From Streptococcus salivarius (GTDB taxonomy: Bacteria > Bacillota > Bacilli > Lactobacillales > Streptococcaceae), in NCBI RefSeq assembly GCF_009738225.1, contig NZ_CP018187.1, forward strand, positions 196,501 to 260,500: DNA of 64,000 nt, written 5' to 3'. Position 1 is the stretch's first letter. Every line of letters begins with the position of its first letter. Below, in pieces: positions 1 through 9,392 of this stretch. The notes under the pieces are model-generated. The model was given only the letters and a program-made list of their open reading frames with translations, was not told where the DNA came from and made no database searches. The position numbers and the translations under genes were made by a program.

Positions 1-243
1 AACCACTTCTTCGAAACAGGAGAGGAGTTGCCAGAACTTCCATTTGATAAGAAATTGGACATCGCCGAAGATCATCTCAAACGTTTGGTAGACCTTAAAG
101 GTGAAAAGATTGCTGTCCGTGAATTCCGTGGTTTGGCACCACACTATCTTCGTGGCACAGCAGGAGCAGCTAAGGTTCGTGGCGAAGTCTCACGTGCCGA
201 GTCTGTTGCTCAGGTTGAAGAAATCTTTGCGACTTTGCGATAA
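1..243 (+). CDS. tRNA-dihydrouridine synthase (C-terminal part, 5' cut by window)
   Basis: An open frame runs from base 1 to the TAA at 241-243 and gives about 80 residues. The tail contains REFRGLAPHYLRG and a Gly/Ala-rich stretch, which resembles the C-terminal helical domain of Dus-family flavoenzymes that reduce uridines in the tRNA D-loop. The catalytic barrel lies upstream of the window, so the family call rests on the tail alone. A hairpin terminator follows at once and separates the gene from adcR. A TTG at 28 could be misread as a start, but the frame is open to the window edge, so the gene is simply truncated. Confidence 0.7.
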   Translation, partial: NHFFETGEELPELPFDKKLDIAEDHLKRLVDLKGEKIAVREFRGLAPHYLRGTAGAAKVRGEVSRAESVAQVEEIFATLR

Positions 244-256
244 CTCTATATCTGAT

Positions 257-290
257 AAAAACTTAACCAGCTTGGTTAGGTTTTTATTTT
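257..290 (+). terminator. Rho-independent terminator of the dus gene
   Basis: The arms AACTTAACCA and TGGTTAGGTT form a short-loop hairpin with one G-T pair, followed by a T-rich run. Confidence 0.8.
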
Positions 291-350
291 ACTCTTATTC
301 TTCCTTGATAGTGATGATAGCCCATCACCAATCTTTTTCTTTGTCCTCCC

Positions 351-390
351 TTGCAAAATCTCTATGTTTTCGATATAATTAACTGGTTAA
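351..390 (+). promoter_or_regulatory. adcR promoter with AdcR zinc operator
   Basis: TTGCAA at 351-356 and TATAAT at 374-379 are 17 bp apart, so this is a near-consensus promoter. The perfect palindrome TTAACTGGTTAA at 379-390 matches the known AdcR box (TTAACYRGTTAA) and touches the last base of the -10. Zinc-loaded AdcR bound here would block the promoter of its own operon. Confidence 0.9.
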
Positions 391-406
391 GTAAATGGAG
401 AAAGCA

Positions 407-850
407 ATGCTAGAACTAGAAGAACAAGTCAATCAATTGATTAATCAAATCGTGCTCAAGGCTGAAAATCAGCATGAGCTCCTTATTGGTCAGTGCCGTA
501 GTCAAGTCAAATTGACTAATACTCAGGAACATATTCTCATGCTTTTGGCTGAGGGTCGCAAGACCAATTCGGAGTTGGCAAAGACCTTAAATGTCAGTCA
601 GGCTGCTGTTACCAAGGCTGTTAAAACCTTGGTCAAAGAGGGTATGTTGGAGGCTAAGAAAGACAAGGATGATGGGCGCGTGACCTACTTTGTCTTGACA
701 CAGGAGGCTCAACCCATAGCTCAGGAGCATGAGGAACACCACCAAGAGACCTTGGGGGTTTATCGGTCTGTATTGGATCAGTTTGATAATCAAGAGCGTC
801 AGGTTATTGGACGTTTCTTGACAGAATTAGCAGAAAAAATTGAGGAATAA
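407..850 (+). CDS. adcR: Zinc-responsive MarR-family repressor AdcR
   Basis: A 147-residue MarR-family regulator with a winged helix around residues 35-95. Glu24, Cys30, Glu41, His42, Glu107, His108 and His112 fall at the residue numbers of the two zinc sites known in pneumococcal AdcR, which supports full function and this start. An ATG at 395 is in frame but would leave a leader of about nine bases without a ribosome site. The ATG at 407 has GGAG six bases upstream. It heads the adcRCB operon and represses zinc uptake when zinc is plentiful; the operator sits at its promoter. Confidence 0.95.
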   Translation: MLELEEQVNQLINQIVLKAENQHELLIGQCRSQVKLTNTQEHILMLLAEGRKTNSELAKTLNVSQAAVTKAVKTLVKEGMLEAKKDKDDGRVTYFVLTQEAQPIAQEHEEHHQETLGVYRSVLDQFDNQERQVIGRFLTELAEKIEE

Positions 851-851
851 G

Positions 852-1559
852 ATGCGCTATATTACAGTTGAAGGACTGAGCTTCCAGTATGATGCGGAGC
901 CCGTTCTGGACAATATTCACTATCATTTGGATTCTGGGGAGTTTGTAACCCTGACTGGGGAAAATGGAGCTGCCAAGTCAACGCTTATCAAGGCTACCCT
1001 CGGAATTCTCAAGCCTAAGAAGGGAACTGTAACCATCTCTGAAACCAATAAAGATGGTAAAAAGCTTCGTATGGCCTATCTTCCCCAGCAAATTGCCAGC
1101 TTTAATGCAGGTTTTCCGAGCACGGTCTACGAGTTTGTGAAGTCTGGCCGTTATCCTCGTCAGGGGTGGTTTCGTCGTTTGACGAAGCACGACTTGGAAC
1201 ACGTTCAACGTGCCCTTGAGTCTGTAGGTATGTGGGAAAATCGTCACAAGCAAATTGGGCGTCTCTCAGGTGGCCAGAAGCAACGTGCTGTTATTGCTCG
1301 TATTTTTGCCTCAGATCCAGATATTTTTGTCTTGGATGAGCCAACGACGGGTATGGATGCAGGGACAGCTAATACTTTCTATGAACTCATGCACCACTCG
1401 GCTCACAAGCATGGCAAGTCGGTCTTGATGATTACCCACGACCCAGAGGAAGTCAAAGAGTACACAGACCGTAATATTCATCTGGTTCGTAATCAGAAAT
1501 TGCCTTGGCGTTGTTTCAATGTTCATGAAAAGGATGGAGAGGAGCACAGACATGATTAG
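852..1559 (+). CDS. adcC: Zinc ABC transporter ATP-binding protein AdcC
   Basis: A 235-residue ATPase that powers high-affinity zinc import. It has a Walker A of the form GENGAAKST (Ala in place of the usual third Gly, as I recall for streptococcal AdcC), the signature LSGGQKQR, Walker [12 protein letters not shown] and an H-loop MITHD. The start is the ATG at 852, one base after the adcR stop, with GAGGA upstream. The 3' end overlaps adcB by eight bases, so translation is probably coupled. The end of the protein (PWRCFNVHE) is typical of AdcC. Confidence 0.95.
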   Translation: MRYITVEGLSFQYDAEPVLDNIHYHLDSGEFVTLTGENGAAKSTLIKATLGILKPKKGTVTISETNKDGKKLRMAYLPQQIASFNAGFPSTVYEFVKSGRYPRQGWFRRLTKHDLEHVQRALESVGMWENRHKQIGRLSGGQKQRAVIARIFASDPDIFVLDEPTTGMDAGTANTFYELMHHSAHKHGKSVLMITHDPEEVKEYTDRNIHLVRNQKLPWRCFNVHEKDGEEHRHD

Positions 1560-2364
1560 TGAATTATTAGCCTATGATTTTATGCAACGTGCTATTCTCG
1601 CCGTGATTGCTATCAGCATCTTTTCGCCGATTTTAGGGCTCTTCTTAATTCTTCGTCGTCAGAGTCTGATGAGTGATACCTTGAGTCACGTGTCCCTAGC
1701 TGGGGTGGCTGTTGGGATTTTCTTGGGACAATCAACCACTTGGATGACCCTTGTGGTTGTGGTTATTGCCGCTTTGGTTTTGGAATATCTCAGGGTCAGT
1801 TACAAGCATTATATGGAGATTTCAACGGCTATCCTCATGTCAATGGGATTGGCAGTGGCTCTTATTCTTAGTAACAAGGCAGGTAGCAGTAGCATGAGTC
1901 TAGATAGCTATCTTTTCGGTTCTATCATCACGATTAGCCCAGAGCAGGTGCGTGCTCTCTTTGTTATTGCGGCTATTGTACTGGTCTTGACCTTACTCTT
2001 TATTCGTCCTATGTATCTTTTAACCTTTGACGAGGACACCGCTCATGTGGATGGCTTGCCAGTTCGTCTCATGTCTCTCCTCTTCAATATTGTGACAGGG
2101 ATAGCAATTGCCCTGATGATTCCAGCAGCAGGATCACTTTTGGTTTCCACCATCATGATTCTTCCAGCAGCTATTGGTATGAAAATAGGTCAAACCTTTA
2201 AATCTGTCATTTTCTGGGCTATTGGTATTGGTTTGGTTGGCATGCTCTCTGGTATTTTTATTTCCTATTATTGGGAAACACCAGCTAGTGCCACTATTAC
2301 CCTTATCTTTATCGCCTTCTTTGGTCTGGTATCAATCTTTGAACCTCTCTTAAAAGCAGAATAG
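1552..2364 (+). CDS. adcB: Zinc ABC transporter permease AdcB
   Basis: A 270-residue integral membrane permease of the ABC-3 (ZnuB/AdcB) family with about eight hydrophobic segments. The start at 1552 ([12 protein letters not shown]) has GGAGAGGAG upstream inside adcC; longer in-frame starts would overlap adcC further and lack support. It works with AdcC and a zinc-binding lipoprotein. No adcA follows: the next gene is an unrelated transporter behind a terminator, so the binding protein must be encoded elsewhere. Confidence 0.95.
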   Translation: MISELLAYDFMQRAILAVIAISIFSPILGLFLILRRQSLMSDTLSHVSLAGVAVGIFLGQSTTWMTLVVVVIAALVLEYLRVSYKHYMEISTAILMSMGLAVALILSNKAGSSSMSLDSYLFGSIITISPEQVRALFVIAAIVLVLTLLFIRPMYLLTFDEDTAHVDGLPVRLMSLLFNIVTGIAIALMIPAAGSLLVSTIMILPAAIGMKIGQTFKSVIFWAIGIGLVGMLSGIFISYYWETPASATITLIFIAFFGLVSIFEPLLKAE

Positions 2365-2375
2365 ATAATAGAAGA

Positions 2376-2404
2376 AAAGGGCTTGAGAAATCAAGCTCTT
2401 TTTG
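2376..2404 (+). terminator. Terminator of the adc operon
   Basis: AAAGGGCTTGA and TCAAGCTCTTT form a hairpin with a GAAA loop, followed by T residues. Confidence 0.85.
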
Positions 2405-2527
2405 TGATATACTAAAGTGGTTTTTGAGAGAAGTTAAAATAAGAATGGTAGCTTTCTAGGCAGAAATGATGATTATATTTCTCTGGTATCCACTATCATT
2501 TGTAATAGTAACAAAAAAGGAGAAAAC

Positions 2528-3466
2528 ATGGAAATCTTTCTAACGAGTATATCGGGAATCCTAGTCATTTTGGGTATGATTTTAGTGGGATTCGTAATGG
2601 GTGAAAAAGGCTGGTTTGACGACAAGTCACGGGGTCTTATAGCTAAGCTAGTCACTCAAATTGCCCTTCCTTGTTATATGCTTTATACCATCACACACCG
2701 TTTCACAGCGGCCGACCTCCTAAAAATGTTACCGGAATTGCGTTTTCCTACACTTTCTATGGTGATTTTACTCGGTATTGCGACAGCGGTGGCTAGAATT
2801 TTTGCAGTGAAAAAGGAGCGTCGTGGGCTCTTTATTTCCATGTTTTTTAATTCGAATACCATTTTTGTGGGGCTCCCTATCAATCAAGCCCTCTTCGGCG
2901 ATGCTAGTATCCCCTATGTTCTTATCTATTATATGTGCAATACGACCTTTTTCTGGACCTTGGGGACCTACCTCATCCAACGTGATGGGGAAGGAGAGGC
3001 TGAATTTGATTTAAGAACAAGTCTGAAAAAAATCTTTTCCCCCCCTCTAATGGGCTTCATGTTAGGCCTTCTTATTGTTATCCTCCATATTAAATTACCA
3101 AGCTTTTTAGCCAGTGACTTGCAGTATTTAGGTAGTTTGACGACTCCTTTATCTATGATTTTCATCGGTTTGTCAGTATCCAATGCAGGTGTCAAGCAGT
3201 TGGTTCTTAAAAAGGACCAGTTACTGATTTTGCTGGGACGCTTTGTGGTTGCTCCTCTCTTAATGGCTACCATCGTATATTGGGCGCCCCTCCCAACTTT
3301 GATGAAGCAAGTTTTTATCATCCAGTCGGCTATGCCTGTCATGACCAATGCTCCAGTCGTTGCTAAACTATATGGGGCTGATAGTGATTACGCTGCTGTC
3401 ATGGTTACTGAGACTACCCTTGCTACCATGATTGTAATTCCAATTTTGATGGTCCTTATGGCTTAA
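2528..3466 (+). CDS. AEC-family (auxin efflux carrier type) transporter
   Basis: A 312-residue membrane protein with about ten hydrophobic helices split by a charged loop near residues 155-165, as in the AEC/malate permease family. The N-terminal half has SNTIFVGLPI and the C-terminal half SAMPVMTNAPVVA, the paired inverted-repeat motifs of this fold. Bacterial members carry malate or other organic acids. No malolactic or citrate genes are adjacent, so the substrate is unknown. It has its own ribosome site (AAAGGAG) and terminator, so it is monocistronic. Confidence 0.8.
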   Translation: MEIFLTSISGILVILGMILVGFVMGEKGWFDDKSRGLIAKLVTQIALPCYMLYTITHRFTAADLLKMLPELRFPTLSMVILLGIATAVARIFAVKKERRGLFISMFFNSNTIFVGLPINQALFGDASIPYVLIYYMCNTTFFWTLGTYLIQRDGEGEAEFDLRTSLKKIFSPPLMGFMLGLLIVILHIKLPSFLASDLQYLGSLTTPLSMIFIGLSVSNAGVKQLVLKKDQLLILLGRFVVAPLLMATIVYWAPLPTLMKQVFIIQSAMPVMTNAPVVAKLYGADSDYAAVMVTETTLATMIVIPILMVLMA

Positions 3467-3478
3467 AAATAATCAAGT

Positions 3479-3503
3479 AACCCCGGTTTTTCTGGGGTTT
3501 TTT
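3479..3503 (+). terminator. Terminator of the AEC transporter gene
   Basis: AACCCC and GGGGTT arms around a nine-base loop are followed by a T run. Confidence 0.8.
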
Positions 3504-3529
3504 AAATTTGTAAAAAAATTCAAAAAAAG

Positions 3530-3599
3530 TTTACGAAAACGCTTTACAAATCGTAAAAAGATGCTATAATAATTACATAAGTTATGCAAACGTTTGCAT
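3530..3599 (+). promoter_or_regulatory. ptsG promoter with upstream inverted repeat and downstream cre site
   Basis: TTTACA (3543-3548) and TATAAT (3565-3570) are 16 bp apart. The 16-bp perfect palindrome ATGCAAACGTTTGCAT at 3584-3599 fits the CcpA cre consensus and lies just downstream of the expected transcription start, a position typical of road-block repression. A second 7-bp inverted repeat (TTTACGA at 3530-3536, TCGTAAA at 3551-3557) brackets the -35 and may be a separate operator. Confidence 0.75.
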
Positions 3600-3619
3600 C
3601 AAACGTAGGAGGAAATGAA

Positions 3620-5806
3620 ATGAATAAGCTAAAAGAAAAATTTGGCTTTGAGTTCTGGCAAAAATTCGGTAAAGCCCTCATGGTTGTTATCGCGGTTATG
3701 CCAGCAGCAGGTCTCATGATTTCTCTCGGTAAAACAGTTGCCATGATTAATCCAAACATGGCACCACTTGTTATTACTGGTGGATTTCTTGAGCAGATTG
3801 GTTGGGGGGTTATCGGTAACCTTCACATCTTGTTCGCCCTTGCCATTGGTGGTAGCTGGGCTAAGGAACGTGCAGGCGGTGCCTTTGCGGCAGGTCTTGC
3901 CTTTATCTTGATTAACCGTTTGACTGGTTCAATCTTTGGTGTTACTTCAGATATTCTTGCTGATAAGGCTGCTACAGTCCATACCATTTTTGGTCAATCA
4001 ATCAAGGTATCTGATTACTTTATCAGCGTTATGGAAGCTCCTGCCCTTAACATGGGTGTGTTCGTAGGTATCATCTCTGGTTTCATCGGAGCTACTGCCT
4101 TCAACAAATACTATAACTTCCGTAAATTGCCAGAAGCTTTGTCATTCTTCAATGGTAAACGTTTCGTACCATTCGTAGTTATTCTTCGTTCAGCTATCGC
4201 AGCTATCGTTCTTGCTATCGTATGGCCAGTTATCCAATCAGGAATCAACGGCTTTGGTATGTGGATTGCCAACTCAAAAGAAACTGCTCCAATCTTGGCA
4301 CCATTCTTGTTCGGTACTTTGGAACGTCTTCTCTTGCCATTTGGTCTCCACCACATGTTGACTATCCCAATTAACTATACTCAATTGGGTGGTACTTACC
4401 ACGTATTGACTGGTGCTGCTAAAGGTACTGAAGTATTGGGTCAAGACCCACTCTGGCTTGCTTGGGTTACTGACCTTGCAAACCTTAAAGGTGCACACCC
4501 AGAACAATACAAACACCTTCTTGAATCCGTTACACCAGCTCGCTTTAAAGTTGGTCAAATGATTGGTTCATTTGGTATCTTGATGGGTATGGTGGTAGCT
4601 ATCTACCGTAACGTTGATGATGATAAGAAACATCAGTACAAAGGTATGTTGACTGCGACTGCGCTTGCAACATTCTTGACAGGGGTAACAGAACCTATCG
4701 AGTACATGTTCATGTTCGTAGCTACTCCGCTTTACATCATTTATGCTTTGGTGCAAGGATGTGCCTTTGCCATGGCTGATATCGTTCACCTTCGTGTTCA
4801 CTCATTCGGTTCTATCGAATTCTTGACACGTACACCACTCGCTATTAACGCTGGTTTGGCGATGGATATCGTTAACTTCATTTGGGTAACTGTACTCTTT
4901 GGTGTTATCATGTTCTTCATCGCAAACTTCATGATTAAGAAATTTGATTACGCTACACCAGGACGTAACGGTAACTATGAACAAAATGATGATGCTCCTG
5001 CAGAATCTGCTGGATCAGCAGGTGCTGGAACAAGCTCAGCAAGTTCACAAGTTATCAACATTATCAACCTTCTTGGTGGGCGTGCTAACATCGTGGACGT
5101 TGACGCATGTATGACACGTCTCCGTGTTACTGTCAAAGACGCTGAAAAAGTCGGAACTGAAGCTCAATGGAAAGCCGAAGGGGCTATGGGTCTTGTCATG
5201 AAAGGTCAAGGTATCCAAGCTATCTACGGTCCTAAAGCTGACGTATTGAAATCTGATATCCAAGATGTACTTGATTCAGGTGAAGTTATTCCTGAAACAC
5301 TTCCAAGTCAAATGACTGCTGTTCGAAAAGCAGAAGCTAAATTCAAAGGTGTGACTGAAGATGTTCACTCAGTTGCAGATGGTCAAGTTATCAACATCGA
5401 AGATGTTAAAGACCCAGTATTCTCACAAAAAATGATGGGTGACGGTTTCGCTGTAGAACCAGAAAACGGTAAAATCGTTTCACCAGTAGCTGGTAAAGTA
5501 ACAAGTATCTTCCCAACTAAACACGCTCTTGGTTTGGTAACTGACAATGGTCTTGAAGTTTTGGTTCACATCGGACTTGACACTGTCAGTCTTGAAGGTA
5601 AACCATTCGACGTTAAAGTTACTGAAGGTCAAACAGTTGCTGCAGGTGACCTCTTGGTTGAAGCAAACCTTGATGCTATCCGTGAAGCAGGTCGTGAAAC
5701 ATCTACAGTTGTTGTCTTTACAAATGCAGATGCAATCAAATCAGTTAAAGTAGAACATACAGGTAAATTGGCTGCTAACGCTCCAGTTGCAAAAGTAGAA
5801 CTTTAA
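3620..5806 (+). CDS. ptsG: Glucose-type PTS EIICBA permease
   Basis: A 728-residue phosphotransferase permease with domain order IIC-IIB-IIA. The membrane IIC part covers about residues 10-450. The IIB domain has the phosphorylated Cys near residue 497 (DACMTRLRV), and the IIA domain has the active His near residue 650 (VLVHIGLDTV). It imports and phosphorylates glucose or a close sugar using HPr. The start at 3620 has AGGAGG seven bases upstream; an in-frame ATG at 3584 lies within the cre palindrome and is unlikely. The reading frame is intact. Highly biased codons suggest strong expression. Confidence 0.88.
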   Translation: MNKLKEKFGFEFWQKFGKALMVVIAVMPAAGLMISLGKTVAMINPNMAPLVITGGFLEQIGWGVIGNLHILFALAIGGSWAKERAGGAFAAGLAFILINRLTGSIFGVTSDILADKAATVHTIFGQSIKVSDYFISVMEAPALNMGVFVGIISGFIGATAFNKYYNFRKLPEALSFFNGKRFVPFVVILRSAIAAIVLAIVWPVIQSGINGFGMWIANSKETAPILAPFLFGTLERLLLPFGLHHMLTIPINYTQLGGTYHVLTGAAKGTEVLGQDPLWLAWVTDLANLKGAHPEQYKHLLESVTPARFKVGQMIGSFGILMGMVVAIYRNVDDDKKHQYKGMLTATALATFLTGVTEPIEYMFMFVATPLYIIYALVQGCAFAMADIVHLRVHSFGSIEFLTRTPLAINAGLAMDIVNFIWVTVLFGVIMFFIANFMIKKFDYATPGRNGNYEQNDDAPAESAGSAGAGTSSASSQVINIINLLGGRANIVDVDACMTRLRVTVKDAEKVGTEAQWKAEGAMGLVMKGQGIQAIYGPKADVLKSDIQDVLDSGEVIPETLPSQMTAVRKAEAKFKGVTEDVHSVADGQVINIEDVKDPVFSQKMMGDGFAVEPENGKIVSPVAGKVTSIFPTKHALGLVTDNGLEVLVHIGLDTVSLEGKPFDVKVTEGQTVAAGDLLVEANLDAIREAGRETSTVVVFTNADAIKSVKVEHTGKLAANAPVAKVEL

Positions 5807-5829
5807 TTTGCTAAATGATAAACAAGCAG

Positions 5830-5852
5830 ACAGCCCTTGGGCTGTTTTGTTT
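5830..5852 (+). terminator. Terminator of ptsG
   Basis: ACAGCCC at 5830-5836 pairs with GGGCTGT at 5839-5845 and is followed by TTTGTTTG. Confidence 0.8.
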
Positions 5853-5903
5853 GTAAATGACCCTATGTCATTTCTAGATGCAAGTCAGAAGAGGGATAAA
5901 CTT

Positions 5904-6719
5904 ATGAAATTTCTAACTTTAAATACGCACAGTTGGATGGAAGAAGATGCTGAAGGAAAATTCCAAACCTTAAAGGAACAGATCCTAAAGGCTAAGTATG
6001 ATATTATTTGCTTCCAGGAAGTTAACCAAGAAATAGAGACTTCTGTTGTGGACACGGATGCTTACTATCATGCGCTTCCATCCGCAACACCAATCCACCA
6101 AGATCACTTTGTCCGTCTTCTTGTGGAAAAGTTAGCTGAAGAAGGGCTTCAATACCATTGGACTTGGGCCTATAATCACATTGGTTATGATCACCTTAAT
6201 GAGGGGGTTGCCGTCTTGTCACGTCAACCATTGACAGCGAGTGAAATCTTGGTTTCAGATGTTGATGATCCAACTGACTACCATACACGCCGTGTAGCAG
6301 TTGCTGAAACTACTGTAGATGGCCGAGAACTTGCTGTTGCTAGTGTTCACCTTTCATGGTGGGACAAAGGTTTCCAAGAAGAGTGGGCACGTATTGAAGA
6401 ACGTTTCAAAGCTATTGGGAAACCGCTCATTCTAGCAGGTGACTTTAACAACCCAGCAGGTCGCGAAGGGCATAAAGCCATTTTGGCTAGCTCGCTCAAT
6501 CTTCAAGATAGTTTTGAAGTAGCTAAAGAAACAACTGGTAGCTATACAGTTGGACCAGGTATCGATGGCTGGAAGGGCAATGAAGAGCCTTTACGTATCG
6601 ATTATGTTTTTGCAAGCCAAGATTGGACAGTAGAGCGCCTTAGTGTGATTTTTGATGGCAATAACCAACCGTTGGTAAGTGACCACTACGGTCTTGAAGC
6701 AGAATTAACATTTAAGTAG
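5904..6719 (+). CDS. Endonuclease/exonuclease/phosphatase-family protein
   Basis: A 271-residue metal-dependent hydrolase of the EEP fold. Visible motifs are the N-terminal LTLNTHSW, the Glu of CFQEVNQE near residue 39, SVHLSWWD, GDFNNPAG and the C-terminal SDHYGL with its catalytic His. The family includes exonuclease III, sphingomyelinases and other phosphodiesterases, so the substrate cannot be named. No signal peptide is seen, so it is cytoplasmic. The ATG at 5904 has GAGGG upstream and was chosen over an earlier in-frame ATG that would overlap the ptsG terminator. Confidence 0.8.
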   Translation: MKFLTLNTHSWMEEDAEGKFQTLKEQILKAKYDIICFQEVNQEIETSVVDTDAYYHALPSATPIHQDHFVRLLVEKLAEEGLQYHWTWAYNHIGYDHLNEGVAVLSRQPLTASEILVSDVDDPTDYHTRRVAVAETTVDGRELAVASVHLSWWDKGFQEEWARIEERFKAIGKPLILAGDFNNPAGREGHKAILASSLNLQDSFEVAKETTGSYTVGPGIDGWKGNEEPLRIDYVFASQDWTVERLSVIFDGNNQPLVSDHYGLEAELTFK

Positions 6720-6822
6720 AAACTGTATCCTATTATGATCTAATAAGGGTAAAAAACATTGTCAAAAGACAAATAAAAGAGTAAACTAGAAGCTATAATT
6801 GAATTTTTATAAGGAGAGACTA

Positions 6823-8172
6823 ATGGCTCATATTACATTTGATTATTCAAAAGTTTTGGATAAATTTGTAGCACCACACGAAGTGGACAACCTTCAAGCA
6901 CAAGTAACAGTAGCAGACGAAATGATTCGCAAAGGAACAGGCCCAGGGGCAGACTTCCTTGGATGGCGTGACCTTCCAGAGAACTACGATCGTGAAGAGT
7001 TTGATCGTATCTTGAAAGCTGCTGAAAAAATTAAAGAAGAAAGCGATGTTTTGGTTGTTATCGGTATCGGTGGTTCTTACCTTGGTGCCAAAGCAGCCAT
7101 TGACTTCTTGAACCATCACTTTGCTAACCTTCAAACAAAAGAAGAACGTAAAGCTCCACAAATCGTTTATGCTGGTAACTCAATTTCATCAACTTACCTT
7201 GCTGACTTGCTTGAGTATGTTGAAGGTAAAGATTTCTCAGTTAACGTTATCTCTAAATCAGGAACAACAACTGAACCAGCTATCGCTTTCCGTGTCTTCA
7301 AGGAACTCCTTGTTAAGAAATACGGTCAAGAAGAAGCAAACAAACGTATCTACGCAACAACTGACCGCCAAAAAGGTGCAGTTAAAGTTGAAGCAGATGC
7401 TAACGGTTGGGAAACTTTCGTTGTTCCAGATGACATCGGCGGACGTTTCTCAGTATTGACAGCTGTAGGTCTCTTGCCAATCGCAGCTTCAGGTGCTGAT
7501 ATCAAAGCCCTTATGGAAGGTGCTAACGCTGCACGTAAAGAGTACTCTTCATCTAAAATCTCTGAAAACGAAGCTTACCAATACGCTGCACTTCGTAACA
7601 TCCTTTACCGTAAAGGTTATACAACTGAAATCTTGGCTAACTATGAACCATCACTTCAATACTTCTCAGAATGGTGGAAACAATTGGCTGGTGAATCTGA
7701 AGGTAAAGACCAAAGAGGTATCTACCCAACATCAGCAAACTTCTCAACAGACTTGCACTCTCTTGGACAATTTATCCAAGAAGGTACACGTAACCTCTTT
7801 GAGACAGTTGTTCGTGTGGAAAAACCACGTAAGAACGTGATTATCCCTGAATTGGAAGAAGATCTTGATGGACTTGGTTACCTCCAAGGTAAAGATGTTG
7901 ACTTTGTTAACAAAAAAGCAACAGACGGTGTTCTTCTTGCACACACAGATGGTGATGTGCCAAACATGTTCATCACTCTTCCTGAACAAGATGCCTTTAC
8001 ATTGGGTTACATCATCTACTTCTTTGAAATTGCTATCGCCCTTTCAGGTTACTTGAATGCTATCAACCCATTCGATCAACCAGGTGTAGAAGCATACAAG
8101 AAAAACATGTTCGCCCTTCTTGGTAAACCAGGATTTGAAGAACTTGGAGCAGAACTTAACGCTCGCTTGTAA
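6823..8172 (+). CDS. pgi: Glucose-6-phosphate isomerase
   Basis: A 449-residue enzyme that interconverts glucose 6-phosphate and fructose 6-phosphate in glycolysis. It shows the SIS-type sugar-phosphate motifs [14 protein letters not shown] and [10 protein letters not shown] and the family signature region [18 protein letters not shown]. Length equals the Gram-positive family norm. The start at 6823 has AAGGAGAG upstream, and a TATAAT lies at 6794-6799. It stands alone between two terminators, next to the sugar importer, which fits a glycolytic housekeeping role. Confidence 0.97.
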   Translation: MAHITFDYSKVLDKFVAPHEVDNLQAQVTVADEMIRKGTGPGADFLGWRDLPENYDREEFDRILKAAEKIKEESDVLVVIGIGGSYLGAKAAIDFLNHHFANLQTKEERKAPQIVYAGNSISSTYLADLLEYVEGKDFSVNVISKSGTTTEPAIAFRVFKELLVKKYGQEEANKRIYATTDRQKGAVKVEADANGWETFVVPDDIGGRFSVLTAVGLLPIAASGADIKALMEGANAARKEYSSSKISENEAYQYAALRNILYRKGYTTEILANYEPSLQYFSEWWKQLAGESEGKDQRGIYPTSANFSTDLHSLGQFIQEGTRNLFETVVRVEKPRKNVIIPELEEDLDGLGYLQGKDVDFVNKKATDGVLLAHTDGDVPNMFITLPEQDAFTLGYIIYFFEIAIALSGYLNAINPFDQPGVEAYKKNMFALLGKPGFEELGAELNARL

Positions 8173-8183
8173 TTCTCAGATAA

Positions 8184-8210
8184 GATCAGCTTTGGCTGGT
8201 CTTTTTTTTT
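8184..8210 (+). terminator. Terminator of pgi
   Basis: GATCAGC and GCTGGTC arms are followed by nine T residues. Confidence 0.9.
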
Positions 8211-8330
8211 ATCCATTTGTAAGCTAAAACTTTCCATTGATTATTTCTTGTAGGTTAATTTACGAATTTTTATTTTAAACGTTTTGGACTGGCTAGTTGG
8301 GCTTTGTGGCTCTTTAATTTAGAAATGATT

Positions 8331-8339
8331 GCTGTTATA
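8331..8339 (+). promoter_or_regulatory. Extended -10 promoter of the rgg gene
   Basis: TGTTATAAT is an extended -10 element 28 bases before the chosen start. No convincing -35 is visible. AGGAGG at 8353-8358 is the ribosome site. Confidence 0.5.
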
Positions 8340-8366
8340 ATTAGTTCAAGCATAGGAGGATGGATC

Positions 8367-9239
8367 ATGATTGGACCTGTGGAAATGGGTGCTTTGTTGA
8401 AAAAAATTCGTTTATCAAAGAATTTGACATTGAAAGAACTTGCTAGTGATTATTTATCAGTATCTTTCCTATCAAAATTTGAACGTGGAGAATCTGATAT
8501 CTCATTATCTAGATTTTTTCTTTTGTTAGATAAATTGGATGTCAGTATTGAAGAGTTCTATGGTATTTTATCTCAAGATAATCCAACTCATACTGAAAAG
8601 TTATTAGAAAGTGCTAGTAAGGCTTATTATCAAAACGATATTTTATTGTTACAGAAGTACGCTGGAGAAGAGCGTCATAAATTTGAGCTCACACAAGACA
8701 AATCATTTCTCTATAACAGTATTATGCTAGAATCTTTTTTGGTAAGTGTTTCAAATAAAGAAGTTGATGAAAATAAGGTAAGGGAATTAACAGACTATCT
8801 TTTCAGCATTGAACAATGGGGAAAAAGAGAGTTAATCATATTAGGAAATAGTATGTCGTTTATTTCCACCCAGACACTTAATGTTTTGACCAAGGAGATC
8901 GTGTATAGAACTAGCCTTTTTGGAAAGAGCGACTCAAATCAAAGAATTCGACTTAGTCTTCTTATTAATGCAGCTTATGAGTTTTTACGGCGTGATGAAC
9001 TAGATTCTGCGAAATACTACTTAGATTTAGTCAATGATAGTGGAATTCCTGAGGTCCTCTTATATGAAAGACATGAGTTGATATTTGTAATGGGAACCTA
9101 CTTGATAAAGTCAGGTGAAGTTACTGAAGGGAGAAATCTAATTGAGGGGTGTTTAGAAACTCTTAGGACTTTAGGTGCGGAAAATTTATTGCTTACTAAG
9201 GAATCAGAGTATCAAGAGCTGCTAAATTCCACTATATGA
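8367..9239 (+). CDS. Rgg/MutR-family transcriptional regulator
   Basis: A 290-residue regulator with an N-terminal XRE-type helix-turn-helix (about residues 7-65, including the SVSFLSKFERGESDISL segment typical of Rgg proteins) and a C-terminal helical repeat domain that in Rgg proteins binds short peptides. The ATG at 8367 has AGGAGG eight bases upstream. It ends in its own terminator and is followed by an ABC exporter gene in the same direction, its likely target. I could not find a convincing pheromone (shp or comS-like) gene on either strand beside it. AT-rich codon use contrasts with pgi. Confidence 0.82.
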   Translation: MIGPVEMGALLKKIRLSKNLTLKELASDYLSVSFLSKFERGESDISLSRFFLLLDKLDVSIEEFYGILSQDNPTHTEKLLESASKAYYQNDILLLQKYAGEERHKFELTQDKSFLYNSIMLESFLVSVSNKEVDENKVRELTDYLFSIEQWGKRELIILGNSMSFISTQTLNVLTKEIVYRTSLFGKSDSNQRIRLSLLINAAYEFLRRDELDSAKYYLDLVNDSGIPEVLLYERHELIFVMGTYLIKSGEVTEGRNLIEGCLETLRTLGAENLLLTKESEYQELLNSTI

Positions 9240-9278
9240 CAATTTTATAGAGTGAATTAAAAAATAGAATAAACTAAG

Positions 9279-9308
9279 ACCATAGTACGATATCACTATG
9301 GTTTTTAA
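9279..9308 (+). terminator. Terminator of the rgg gene
   Basis: A perfect 8-bp inverted repeat, ACCATAGT and ACTATGGT, with an eight-base loop and a T-rich tail. Confidence 0.8.
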
Positions 9309-9392
9309 TTTTCAATGGATATATGGAGTTCCCATGTCTTCAATTTATCCAACTGACTAAATACCAAGGTGATTTAGATTGTGAGGAAATCT

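Noticed and set aside
2968..3348. 126-codon minus-strand open frame inside the AEC transporter gene
   Set aside because: No ribosome site, no family resemblance, and it lies wholly opposite a well-supported gene.
3543..3557. A second cre site at the ptsG -35
   Set aside because: The GAAAACGCTTTACA stretch is one base out of register with the cre consensus; only 3584-3599 fits.
8324..8366. A hydrophobic in-frame extension (MIAVIISSSIGGW) before the rgg start, considered as a fused pheromone or longer Rgg
   Set aside because: The -10 element lies inside it, so it would not be transcribed, and AGGAGG fits the start at 8367.
9315..9356. A 13-codon frame (MDIWSSHVFNLSN) between the rgg gene and the exporter, considered as a pheromone
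   Set aside because: No ribosome site and no hydrophobic pheromone pattern. Overlapping frames of 8 and 29 codons in the same interval are no better.
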